Source: Burkholderiaceae bacterium | GTDB taxonomy: Bacteria > Pseudomonadota > Gammaproteobacteria > Burkholderiales > Burkholderiaceae_E | Direction: 5' to 3' | Assembly: GCA_024235875.1 (NCBI GenBank) | Contig: JACKLP010000005.1 | Coordinates: 1-64,000 of the forward strand | DNA: 64,000 nucleotides | Part shown: piece after piece, positions 56,666-64,000 of the stretch | Layout of the letters: the number at the start of each line of letters is the position of its first letter | Numbering within the stretch: position 1 is the first letter of the stretch | Program-made: the position numbers and the translations under genes | The notes under the pieces: generated by a model | The model's database searches: none | What the model was told of the DNA's origin: nothing | The model's input: the letters and a program-made list of their open reading frames with translations, nothing else

Positions 56666-57156
56666 CGATCCGACTCCCTCAGCGCTTGCGCGGCGAGGTG
56701 GATGCCTTGCCGCACGCGCTGGTAGGTTCCGCAACGGCAGATGTTCGAGATCGTGGCGTCGATGGCGTGATCGTCGGGCGACGGATTCGACAAGAGCAGG
56801 CCGGCGGCCGCCATCACCATCCCCGACTGGCAATAGCCGCATTGCGGCACCTGTACCTGGATCCAGGCTTGCCGGACCACATCGATGGCGCGATACCGGC
56901 GCGGATCGCCGGGGTCTTCCAGACGGGCTTCGATCGTGGTGACGCTTCGGCCGGCGAGCGCGCCGACCGGCAGTACGCAACTGCGTTGCGCCTCGCCGTC
57001 GACCAGAACCGTACACGCGCCGCAGGCGGAGATTCCGCAACCATACTTCGTGCCGGTCATCGAGAGCAGATCGCGCAGCACCCAGAGCAGTGGCATGCCG
57101 GGGTCCGCCCGCACACCGACCCGACGGCCGTTGAGTTCGAGCTCGAGGGATTGCAT
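56662..57156 (-). CDS. Molybdenum hydroxylase small subunit with two [2Fe-2S] clusters
   Basis: The 164-residue electron-transfer subunit has a plant-type ferredoxin domain with Cys ligands in GCGISACGACTV and a later Cys (SCVLP), and a C-terminal helical domain with CGYCQSGM and the NICRCGTY pair for the second cluster. It passes electrons from the Mo site of the large subunit to an acceptor. It has no signal of its own, so it is probably exported with the Tat-tagged large subunit. It is divergent from the CoA-transferase gene over 132 bp. Confidence 0.94.
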   Translation of the reverse strand: MQSLELELNGRRVGVRADPGMPLLWVLRDLLSMTGTKYGCGISACGACTVLVDGEAQRSCVLPVGALAGRSVTTIEARLEDPGDPRRYRAIDVVRQAWIQVQVPQCGYCQSGMVMAAAGLLLSNPSPDDHAIDATISNICRCGTYQRVRQGIHLAAQALRESDR

Positions 57157-57288
57157 CGGCGCCTCCTGGCAGACTGTTGAAACACCGGGCGTTGCCTCGC
57201 ACGGGGAGCCAGGCCGGCAGCAGCCACGGCATGCCGGCGATCCATGCGATCATCGCAGGTTTTCCGCCTATCGCCAGCAGACGCGACC

Positions 57289-58560
57289 ATGTCCGACACC
57301 ATCCCACCCCGGAACGAGGGGGCAGCCCACGCCGGAATTCGCAGTCCCCGCCCGCCGGGTTCGGGGCCGTTGGACGGAATCCGGGTCATCGACCTCACTT
57401 CGGTGATCATGGGTCCCTATGCTGGCCAGATCCTGGGCGATCTCGGCGCCGAGGTGATCAAGGTCGAAAGTCCCGAGGGCGACGTGATGCGTGCAGCCGG
57501 CCCGAACCGTTCGGCCGGCATGGGCCATGTCTACCTGAACGTGAACCGCAACAAGCGCAGCATCGTTCTCGATCTGAAGGACAGCGATGGGCGCGACGCA
57601 CTGCTGCGCCTGGTCGAGACTGCCGACGTGCTGATCTACAACGTCCGCCCCCAGGCGATGAAGCGCCTGCGCCTGGCCTACGAGGACGTACGAGCCGTCA
57701 ATCCACGGATCATCTATGCGGGCGGATTCGGATTCGGCCAGGATGGCCCCTATGCCCAACGCGCTGCGTTCGATGATCTGATGCAGGCGATGAGCGGCAC
57801 GGCCGCGCTGCAGTCGATCTCGCAGGGCACCGTCGACGGCGAAGCGGCGCCACCGCGATATGTGCCGATCAACTTCTGCGACCGGGTCTCGGGTCTGCAC
57901 ATGCTCTATGCGGTGCTGGCCGCGCTCTACGCGCGCGAGCGCAGCGGAGAGGGCCAGGCGATCGAAGTGCCGATGTTCGAGACGATGGCGGCCTTCGTGC
58001 TCGGCGAGCACTTGGGCGGCTATACCTTCGAGCCGCGCCAGGGCCCCATGGGCTACGCGCGGATCGTGACGCCCTACCGACGCCCCTATCGCTCGGCCGA
58101 CGGCTACATCTCGGTGATGCCGTACAACGACAAGCAGTGGCGTGCATTCTTCGACGCGATCGGATCGCCCGAGACCATGCAGGACCCGCGCTTCGCGACC
58201 CAGGAAGGGCGGGCCGCGAACATCGAGGCGGTCTATGCATACATGGAGCAGGAGATCGCCAAGCGACCGAACCGCGAATGGGTCGAGCTGCTGACGCGCG
58301 CCGACATCGCCCACTCCCCGGTCAAGTCTCTCGAAGACCTGCACGAGGACCCGCACCTTCAGGCAGTCGGATTCTTCGAGCCGTTCGAACACCCATCCGA
58401 AGGCGAACTGCGCCGGACCAAGATCCCGACCAAGTTCTCGGGCACACCGGCGACCGTGCGGCGACACGCGCCCTTGCTCGGCGAACACACCGAAGAGGTC
58501 TTGCGCGAGATCGGCCTGCCCGAGGACATGGTCACCCGACTCGCCGCCCGCGTGCGCTGA
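57289..58560 (+). CDS. CaiB/BaiF family CoA-transferase (class III)
   Basis: The 423-residue product is a class III CoA-transferase that moves CoA between acyl-CoA and a free acid. It shows the family start GIRVIDLTSVIMGPYAGQI, VKVESPEGD, the active Asp in AAFDDLMQAMSG, and the long C-terminal domain. The nearby acyl-CoA dehydrogenase suggests breakdown of an organic acid, but substrate identity cannot be told. The ATG at 57289 gives the family length; an upstream ATG at 57244 would add 15 residues. Confidence 0.9.
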   Translation: MSDTIPPRNEGAAHAGIRSPRPPGSGPLDGIRVIDLTSVIMGPYAGQILGDLGAEVIKVESPEGDVMRAAGPNRSAGMGHVYLNVNRNKRSIVLDLKDSDGRDALLRLVETADVLIYNVRPQAMKRLRLAYEDVRAVNPRIIYAGGFGFGQDGPYAQRAAFDDLMQAMSGTAALQSISQGTVDGEAAPPRYVPINFCDRVSGLHMLYAVLAALYARERSGEGQAIEVPMFETMAAFVLGEHLGGYTFEPRQGPMGYARIVTPYRRPYRSADGYISVMPYNDKQWRAFFDAIGSPETMQDPRFATQEGRAANIEAVYAYMEQEIAKRPNREWVELLTRADIAHSPVKSLEDLHEDPHLQAVGFFEPFEHPSEGELRRTKIPTKFSGTPATVRRHAPLLGEHTEEVLREIGLPEDMVTRLAARVR

Positions 58561-58653
58561 CCCCGCTTGCCGCCGCCAGGCAGCGCACGGCTTGCGCCGT
58601 GTCGTGGCGGGTGCCGATGATCATCGAGCGGCCGATCGTGCCGACGCCGGGGC

Positions 58654-59157
58654 TCAGCGATGCAGGATCAGTTCTGCCTCGACCTCGACCGCGATCCCCA
58701 TCGGCAATGCGGCCATGCCCACGGCCGAGCGCGCGTGGCGCCCGACATCGGGGCCGAACGCCTGGACGACCACCTCGGTGAAGCCGTTGATCACGTCGGG
58801 CTGACGATCGAAGCCGGTTGCCGAGCACACCATGCCGAACACCCGGCCCCAGCCCGCGATCCGGTCGAGATCGCCGAGTTCCCGCGCCAGGCTCGCAATC
58901 ACCGCGAGCGCCGTCTTCGCGGCCAGCTCACGCGCCTGCGAGACACTGACCTGCTCGCCGACGCGACCGAATGGCCCGGCCAGCGAGCCATCGGCCTCGA
59001 GCGGCCCGTGACCCGACACGAAGACGCGGTCGCCGCGCACGCTGACCCACGGAAACGGCAACTCGACGCCCGCGGGCAATCGCATCGGGGCAGGCAGGAC
59101 CAGACCGAGCGATTCGAGCCGCTTCAGCACGCGCCCGCCAGATGGAATGGTATTCAT
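58654..59157 (-). CDS. RidA-like family protein (long form)
   Basis: The 167-residue protein is a RidA/YjgF homologue extended at the N-terminus by about 30 residues. It has GDRVFVSGHGPL and the C-terminal HARSAVGMAALPMGIAVEVEAE, keeping the Arg and Glu of active deaminases. Some members of this subgroup act in catabolic pathways rather than in general imine removal. Its stop faces the CoA-transferase, and it starts 9 bp after the serine hydrolase gene stop, so the two form an operon. Confidence 0.83.
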   Translation of the reverse strand: MNTIPSGGRVLKRLESLGLVLPAPMRLPAGVELPFPWVSVRGDRVFVSGHGPLEADGSLAGPFGRVGEQVSVSQARELAAKTALAVIASLARELGDLDRIAGWGRVFGMVCSATGFDRQPDVINGFTEVVVQAFGPDVGRHARSAVGMAALPMGIAVEVEAELILHR

Positions 59158-59166
59158 GTCCTTACG

Positions 59167-60294
59167 CTATCGATCCAGCGACGCAATGGCCCGCCGAAGC
59201 TCGAATCGGGTCATCAGGCGTGTCGCCGTGTTGCTCGTGAAGCCGACCGCAAACCAGCGACGGGCCGGGTGAAAGTACAGAAAGGTGCCCGAGACCCCCG
59301 ACCAGGTCAGCTCGCCCACGGCCGCTGGATAGGCTGGCGCACCCCAGGTTTCGCACACGGCCCAGCCGAGCGAGAAGCCGAAGCCTGGGCCCGTGAACGC
59401 GAACGGCCCGTCGATGTCGGCGCCGAGTTGATCGCGCGTGAGTTCGGCGAAGGTCTCGGGTCGCAGCAGTGCCTCCTGGCCGACGAACCCACCATCGGCC
59501 ACGAAGCGGGCGAACCGGACGAAGTCCGGGAGGGTCGATATGAGGCCGCCGCCACCGGAATGCAGCGGGTTGCCCGCGGTAATCCCGTCGTCGATTCGCG
59601 AACAGAAGGCGGACCAGGCGAGGTCGCCAGGATGGGCCCGCGCAAACCGCCCGGGTTGATCGGCTCCAATGTCAAAGCCGGTCTCGTGCATGCCGAGCGG
59701 CTCGAGCAGTCGATCACCGATGACTTCGCCCAGTCGACGCGAACTGACCGCCTCGATCACGAGCCCGAGCACATCGGTCGAGAAGCCATAGCGAAACGTG
59801 GTACCCGGCTGCGCGCACAAAGGCAGTCGGCACAGCGTCTCGAGTACTTCATCGGCGCCGAGCGAGAACAGGCGCGCATCGAGCCCGATCGCATCGGCCC
59901 GCGCGCGCGCCGCGGGATCGCGGGTCTCGCCGGCATAGGCCAGGCCCGATGTATGGCGCATCAGATCGCGCACGCTGGGCGGGCGTAGCGGGCGGGATCC
60001 GTCTGCCATCCTCAGGCCGTCGAGCACGGGCAGGTACTCGGCCACCGGCGCATCGAGAACGATGTCGCCAGACTCCACGAACATCATGGCCACCGTACTG
60101 ACGATGCCCTTGGTCAACGAAGCGATGCGAAAGAAGGCATCATCGCGCATCGGCTCCGCATCGGAACCAGGCCCCATGGCGCCGACGCAGCGCTCGAGCA
60201 GCACGGCACCTTCGCGCTCCACGTGCATCACGATGCCGGGGTAGTGCCCCGCGGCGCGCTGGAACTCGATGACCCGGTCGATCTCTGTGCTCAT
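59167..60294 (-). CDS. Serine hydrolase of the beta-lactamase/esterase EstB family
   Basis: This 375-residue protein has the S-x-x-K motif at S59-L-T-K62 (FFRIASLTKG) and the second Tyr motif in FRYGFSTDVLG, the pattern of class C-like esterases. It has no obvious signal peptide, so it is probably cytoplasmic. It likely hydrolyses an ester or lactone; I infer this from family, not from direct evidence. It is the first gene of an operon with the RidA-like gene and is divergent from the acyl-CoA dehydrogenase over 92 bp. Confidence 0.87.
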   Translation of the reverse strand: MSTEIDRVIEFQRAAGHYPGIVMHVEREGAVLLERCVGAMGPGSDAEPMRDDAFFRIASLTKGIVSTVAMMFVESGDIVLDAPVAEYLPVLDGLRMADGSRPLRPPSVRDLMRHTSGLAYAGETRDPAARARADAIGLDARLFSLGADEVLETLCRLPLCAQPGTTFRYGFSTDVLGLVIEAVSSRRLGEVIGDRLLEPLGMHETGFDIGADQPGRFARAHPGDLAWSAFCSRIDDGITAGNPLHSGGGGLISTLPDFVRFARFVADGGFVGQEALLRPETFAELTRDQLGADIDGPFAFTGPGFGFSLGWAVCETWGAPAYPAAVGELTWSGVSGTFLYFHPARRWFAVGFTSNTATRLMTRFELRRAIASLDR

Positions 60295-60386
60295 GCGTCG
60301 TTTCCCTCGCGCCGCCGGACGGCCTCGGCAAGAATGTCTGCGGCAGTATAGACCGACCCCCGAACCGAACTCGACGAGGAACCCCG

Positions 60387-61610
60387 ATGCACGATGAAGC
60401 CCCGACCCCGATCACCGAGGACATGGCCGGGCTGTACCCGGAAGAAGCGAAGATCGTCGACTCCGCGCTGGTGTTCGCCCGCACCCGGCTGACCACTGAA
60501 TCGGCAAGATGGGAGCACGCGCGCATCCATCCTCGCGACGCCATCGTCGAAGCCGCCCGGCTCGGCCTGAACCGGATCGAGGTGGCGCTGGATCGAGGCG
60601 GCCTGGGGATGCGATTTCTCGTCAAGCTACGCGTCGCGCAGGCACTGGCCCGCGAGGACATGGCCTTCTCCTTCGCGCTGGTGAACGCGCACAACGCCGT
60701 ACTGCGGATCGCTCGCGACGGCACGCCTGCTCATCGGGAGCGGTGGCTGCCGGGCTTGTTGCGGGGCGATTCGATCGGCGCCATCTGCCTGACCGAACCC
60801 GATGCCGGCAGCGATTTCTCGGGCATTCGCACCCGCGCGACGCGCCGCCCCGGTGGCTGGACACTCGTCGGTGAAAAGGCATGGGCCACCAATGCCGTCG
60901 CCGCCGACCATGCCCTGGTCTATGCACAGACGGATCCCGGCCTCGGCTACCGGGGCATCGCGGCTTTCCTGGTGCCGGTCGAACTGCCCGGCGTTCGGCG
61001 CAGCGAGCCCGAATCGCTCGTCGGTGCGCACGCGATCGGTGCCGGCGGCTTCGGATTCGACGGCGTCGAACTCGACGAGGGCGCGCTGTTCTATCCGCCC
61101 GGCGAAGCCTTCAAGCGCGCGCTGGCGAGCATCAACGGCGCGCGCACCTATGTCGCTGGCATGTGCTGCGCGATGCTCGAACGCAGTCTCGAGTTGGCGT
61201 ACGCGTACGCGCGGGAGCGACTGGCCTTCGGCGACCCGCTTTGGGCCAACCAGGGCCTACGCTGGCGGCTCGCCGACGTGCTCACCGAACTGGAGGCCGC
61301 GCGCGCCCTGACCGACCGGGCCGCGACACTGATCGACAACGCGCGGTCGGTCGGCGGGGCCGACATGCAAGGCCGGATCGTGCTGGCAGCGGCCCACGCG
61401 AAAAAGCACGCCGCACGCGCCGCCGAATCCGGCCTGAGAGAATGCGCTCAAGTCTTGGGGGCACGCGGCCTTCGCGACGACCTGCCGATCGGTCGGCATC
61501 TGGTTTGCGCCAGAGTCGCGCACTTCGTTGACGGCACCACCGAGATGCAAAACGAGCGCATCGCCGCACTGATGCCCGCGGCACTCGGCATTGGCGCACC
61601 GGCCCCCTGA
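60387..61610 (+). CDS. Acyl-CoA dehydrogenase
   Basis: The 407-residue flavoprotein oxidises an acyl-CoA thioester between carbons 2 and 3. It shows ICLTEPDAGSDFSGI (FAD and substrate contact), GEKAWATNA, a C-terminal helix bundle, and the catalytic-base region FVDGTTEMQNERIA with Glu in the usual position. The N-terminal part is somewhat divergent. The ATG at 60387 follows GAGGA. It likely acts in the same catabolic route as the CoA-transferase at 57289, and it converges with folE2. Confidence 0.9.
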   Translation: MHDEAPTPITEDMAGLYPEEAKIVDSALVFARTRLTTESARWEHARIHPRDAIVEAARLGLNRIEVALDRGGLGMRFLVKLRVAQALAREDMAFSFALVNAHNAVLRIARDGTPAHRERWLPGLLRGDSIGAICLTEPDAGSDFSGIRTRATRRPGGWTLVGEKAWATNAVAADHALVYAQTDPGLGYRGIAAFLVPVELPGVRRSEPESLVGAHAIGAGGFGFDGVELDEGALFYPPGEAFKRALASINGARTYVAGMCCAMLERSLELAYAYARERLAFGDPLWANQGLRWRLADVLTELEAARALTDRAATLIDNARSVGGADMQGRIVLAAAHAKKHAARAAESGLRECAQVLGARGLRDDLPIGRHLVCARVAHFVDGTTEMQNERIAALMPAALGIGAPAP

Positions 61611-61617
61611 TCGATCG

Positions 61618-62421
61618 TCAGGATTCGATGCGAGCGTAAGCCGAGTGGTTGTGGATCGACTCGAAGTTCTCTGCCTCGACGACGTAGTGCCGCACGCCCG
61701 GTAGGCGCGCCACGCTGGCAGCCACGTCGCGAACGAGATCCTCGACGAACTTCGGATTGTCGTAGGCGCGCTCGGTGACGTATTTCTCGTCGACGCGCTT
61801 GAGCAGGCCGTAGAGCTCGCTGGAGGCCTGGGCCTCGATCAAGGCCACCAGCTCGGCGGCATCGACCATCGGCTCACCTTCGATCGTGACCGTCACATGG
61901 GAGCGCTGGTTGTGGGCGCCGTAGTCGGCGATGCTCTTCGAGCAGGGACAAAGGCTCGTCACCGGCACGAGGACCTTCAACGCCACCCTCGCCGCTCCCC
62001 TTGGGCCATCGGCACGCAGGCTGACCTCGTAGTCCATCAGCGCCGACACACCGGAGACGGGCGCCGACTTCGAAACGAAGAACGGAAAGCTCAGCTCGAT
62101 CGTGCCTTCGTTGGCGTCCAGGCGCTCGAGCATGCGGTCATGGAGTTGGGCAAGCGTCGCGGCGTCGAGGGGGCCAAGCCCGGATTCCAGCAATTCGTGG
62201 AATCGGGACATGTGCGTCCCTTTCTGTTCGGCCGGAAGTGCCACCGAAAAGGCGAACTGGGCAACGCTGTGCTGCACGCCTCCATCCTGGCCTCGCCAGG
62301 CGACGGGATAGCGCACGCCGCGAATCCCGACCCGATGGATGGGCAACTCGCGCTCGTCGCGGCTACCCTGGACATCGGGCATCACGTTGGGCACCAGGCA
62401 GTTGATGTCACGGGTATTCAT
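61618..62421 (-). CDS. folE2: GTP cyclohydrolase FolE2
   Basis: FolE2 (type IB) makes 7,8-dihydroneopterin triphosphate from GTP for folate or queuosine synthesis, using a metal other than obligate zinc. The 267-residue product has the catalytic Cys in TSLCPCSKSIADYGAHNQRS (C158/C160) and the downstream His residues. It has the family length. It follows dxs on the same strand by 21 bp, which is the usual Burkholderiales order. The ATG at 62421 gives the MNTRDINCLV start. Confidence 0.95.
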   Translation of the reverse strand: MNTRDINCLVPNVMPDVQGSRDERELPIHRVGIRGVRYPVAWRGQDGGVQHSVAQFAFSVALPAEQKGTHMSRFHELLESGLGPLDAATLAQLHDRMLERLDANEGTIELSFPFFVSKSAPVSGVSALMDYEVSLRADGPRGAARVALKVLVPVTSLCPCSKSIADYGAHNQRSHVTVTIEGEPMVDAAELVALIEAQASSELYGLLKRVDEKYVTERAYDNPKFVEDLVRDVAASVARLPGVRHYVVEAENFESIHNHSAYARIES

Positions 62422-62442
62422 CCAAGACCTTGCGTTGATTGA

Positions 62443-64000
62443 TCAGGCCCGACGGGCCACGAGTCGCGGACCTTCGCCCGCATCGAGCACTTCGCCGAAT
62501 CGGGCACGGATCGACTTCTCGATGCCTTCTCCGTCCAGCCCTTCGAGGCGCAACAACAGCGCCTGATCGCCGTGATCGATGAAACGGTCGGGCAGACCGA
62601 GTTGCAGCACCGGCTTGACGATGCCGGCCGTATTGAGGGTTTCTGCCACGGCGCTGCCAGCCCCTCCCATCACCGCATGTTCCTCGACCGTCACGAAGGC
62701 ATCGTGGCTGCGCGCCAAGTCGGCCAGAAGCGCGGCGTCGATCGGCTTGACGAAGCGCATGTTGACGACCGTGGCATCGAGCGCCTCGCCGGCAGCCAGT
62801 GCCGGTGCCAGCATCGTACCGAACGCGAGCACGGCCACCCGCGAGCCCCGGCGTCGCACCTCGGCACGCCCGATGGGAATCGCCGTGAGGTCCTTTCGAA
62901 CCGTGACGCCCGTGCCCGCGCCACGCGGATAGCGCACGGCGCTGGGGCCATCGTGCTGGAACGCCGTGTAGAGCATCTGCCTACACTCGTCCTCGTCGCT
63001 GGGCGCCAGCACGATCATGTTGGGCACGCAGCGAAGGAAGGCATAGTCGTAGGCGCCCGCATGGGTTGCGCCATCGGCACCGACCAGGCCGGCGCGATCG
63101 AGTGCGAACACGACCGGCAGATCCTGTAGCGCGACGTCATGGACCAACTGGTCGTAGCCTCGCTGCAGGAAGGTGCTGTAGATCGCGACGACCGGTTTGA
63201 GCCCTTCGCAGGCGAGGCCCGCGGCGAACGTGACCGCATGTTGCTCCGCAATGCCGACATCGAAGTAGCGCTTGGGAAAGCGACGTTCGAACTCAACCAG
63301 GCCCGAACCTTCGCGCATCGCCGGCGTGATCCCCACGAGGCGCTCGTCGAGCGCAGCCATGTCGCAGATCCAGTCCGAGAACACCTTGGTGTAGGTGGTC
63401 TTGCCCGGCGTGGCCGGCGCCTCGATGCCTTGGTCCGGATCGAAGCGTCCGGGGCCGTGATAGAGCACGGGGTCGGCTTCGGCCTTCTTGTAGCCCTGCC
63501 CCTTTCGGGTGACGATGTGCAGCAGCTGCGGACCTCGAAGGTTGCGCAGGTTCTGCAAGGTCGGGACCAGCGCTTCGATGTCATGCCCGTCGATCGGACC
63601 CACGTAGTTGAATCCGAATTCCTCGAACAGCGTGCCCGGAACGACCATGCCCTTCGCATGTTCCTCGAGCTTGCGCGCCAATTCGAACATGGTGGGCACG
63701 CGCGACAGTACTGCCCGGCCCATGCCCTTGACCTGCGCATAGAACTTGCCGGAGAGCAGTCGGGCCAGATAGCGGTTCAGCGCGCCGACCGCCGGCGATA
63801 TCGACATGTCGTTGTCGTTCAGGATCACCAGCAGATCGATGTCCGGCGTGACCCCCGCGTTGTTCATCGCCTCGAAGGCCATGCCCGCGCTCATCGCGCC
63901 ATCGCCGATCACCGCGACATGCCGGCGCCGCTCGGGCCCTTGCTGCTCGCCCTTGTTGCGCGATGCGACCGCCATGCCCAGCGCAGCCGAGATCGAAGTG
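62443..64000 (-). CDS. dxs: 1-deoxy-D-xylulose-5-phosphate synthase, C-terminal part (5' end outside window)
   Basis: Dxs uses thiamine diphosphate to condense pyruvate and glyceraldehyde 3-phosphate, starting the non-mevalonate isoprenoid pathway. The frame is open to the right edge, so about 100 N-terminal residues are missing. What remains includes the TPP motif IGDGAMSAGMAFEAMNNAG, the transketolase-like central domain with DVGIAEQHAVTFAAGLA, and the C-terminal domain. It is followed by folE2 after 21 bp on the same strand. Confidence 0.96.
   Translation of the reverse strand, partial: TSISAALGMAVASRNKGEQQGPERRRHVAVIGDGAMSAGMAFEAMNNAGVTPDIDLLVILNDNDMSISPAVGALNRYLARLLSGKFYAQVKGMGRAVLSRVPTMFELARKLEEHAKGMVVPGTLFEEFGFNYVGPIDGHDIEALVPTLQNLRNLRGPQLLHIVTRKGQGYKKAEADPVLYHGPGRFDPDQGIEAPATPGKTTYTKVFSDWICDMAALDERLVGITPAMREGSGLVEFERRFPKRYFDVGIAEQHAVTFAAGLACEGLKPVVAIYSTFLQRGYDQLVHDVALQDLPVVFALDRAGLVGADGATHAGAYDYAFLRCVPNMIVLAPSDEDECRQMLYTAFQHDGPSAVRYPRGAGTGVTVRKDLTAIPIGRAEVRRRGSRVAVLAFGTMLAPALAAGEALDATVVNMRFVKPIDAALLADLARSHDAFVTVEEHAVMGGAGSAVAETLNTAGIVKPVLQLGLPDRFIDHGDQALLLRLEGLDGEGIEKSIRARFGEVLDAGEGPRLVARRA

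Overview
The window is a dense, GC-rich (by eye about 65% G+C), almost fully coding piece of a bacterial chromosome. Several features point to a betaproteobacterium, most likely of the order Burkholderiales: a double-length UvrA, an OxyR gene beside recG, the sodB/xseA/exbB/exbD/lpxK/kdsB/adk gene order, a DUF3579 gene divergent from argF, EarP with an arginine-32 EF-P, and folE2 directly downstream of dxs. No rRNA, tRNA, insertion sequence, prophage, integrase or CRISPR array was seen. The window is mostly core chromosome with a few catabolic or accessory clusters.

Layout. 1-7 kb: the end of a TgpA-type transglutaminase, the lytic transglycosylase mltB, cysM, oxyR, and ridA-recG, then a small TM2-domain membrane protein. 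7-13 kb: a 1956-residue UvrA with four ATP-binding cassettes. 13-18.4 kb: a di-haem cytochrome c peroxidase-like lipoprotein, coaBC, a small membrane protein, dut, transaldolase and dsbB. 18.5-21.7 kb: clpA-clpS with a divergent cold-shock gene. 21.8-24.3 kb: an aldolase, PfkB-kinase and short-chain dehydrogenase operon of unknown substrate. 24.4-27.4 kb: icd, a DUF192 protein, a YeaQ/YmgE-like protein and sodB. 27.5-33.2 kb: xseA divergent from exbB-exbD-lpxK-Trm112-like-kdsB, then adk. 33.3-39.9 kb: a membrane pyrophosphatase, a dehydrogenase, an amidase, then a KTSC protein, earP and efp. 40-45.4 kb: a tandem-receiver response regulator, DUF3579, argF with a terminator in its leader, a DUF364 protein with an aldo/keto reductase, and an ECF sigma factor. 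45.4-52 kb: a two-component pair and a 1408-residue multi-PAS histidine kinase. 52-64 kb: an aminotransferase, a divergent Hfq-like protein, a YajQ protein, a two-subunit molybdenum hydroxylase, a CoA-transferase, a RidA-like protein, a serine hydrolase, an acyl-CoA dehydrogenase, folE2 and the C-terminal part of dxs.

Genes that work together. EarP rhamnosylates EF-P, encoded next to it. ClpS delivers substrates to ClpA. ExbB and ExbD form a proton-driven motor. LpxK and KdsB act in lipid A and Kdo synthesis. The hydroxylase subunits overlap by 4 bp and form one enzyme. The response regulator at 45.4 kb and the kinase at 46.1 kb overlap and form a cognate pair.

The observations most worth follow-up are the terminator-like hairpin between a good promoter and argF, the Hfq-like protein whose RNA-binding proximal face is rewritten, the pseudo-receiver regulator whose promoter -35 box lies inside an inverted repeat, and the aldolase/kinase/dehydrogenase operon. 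I saw no wholly new multi-gene system.
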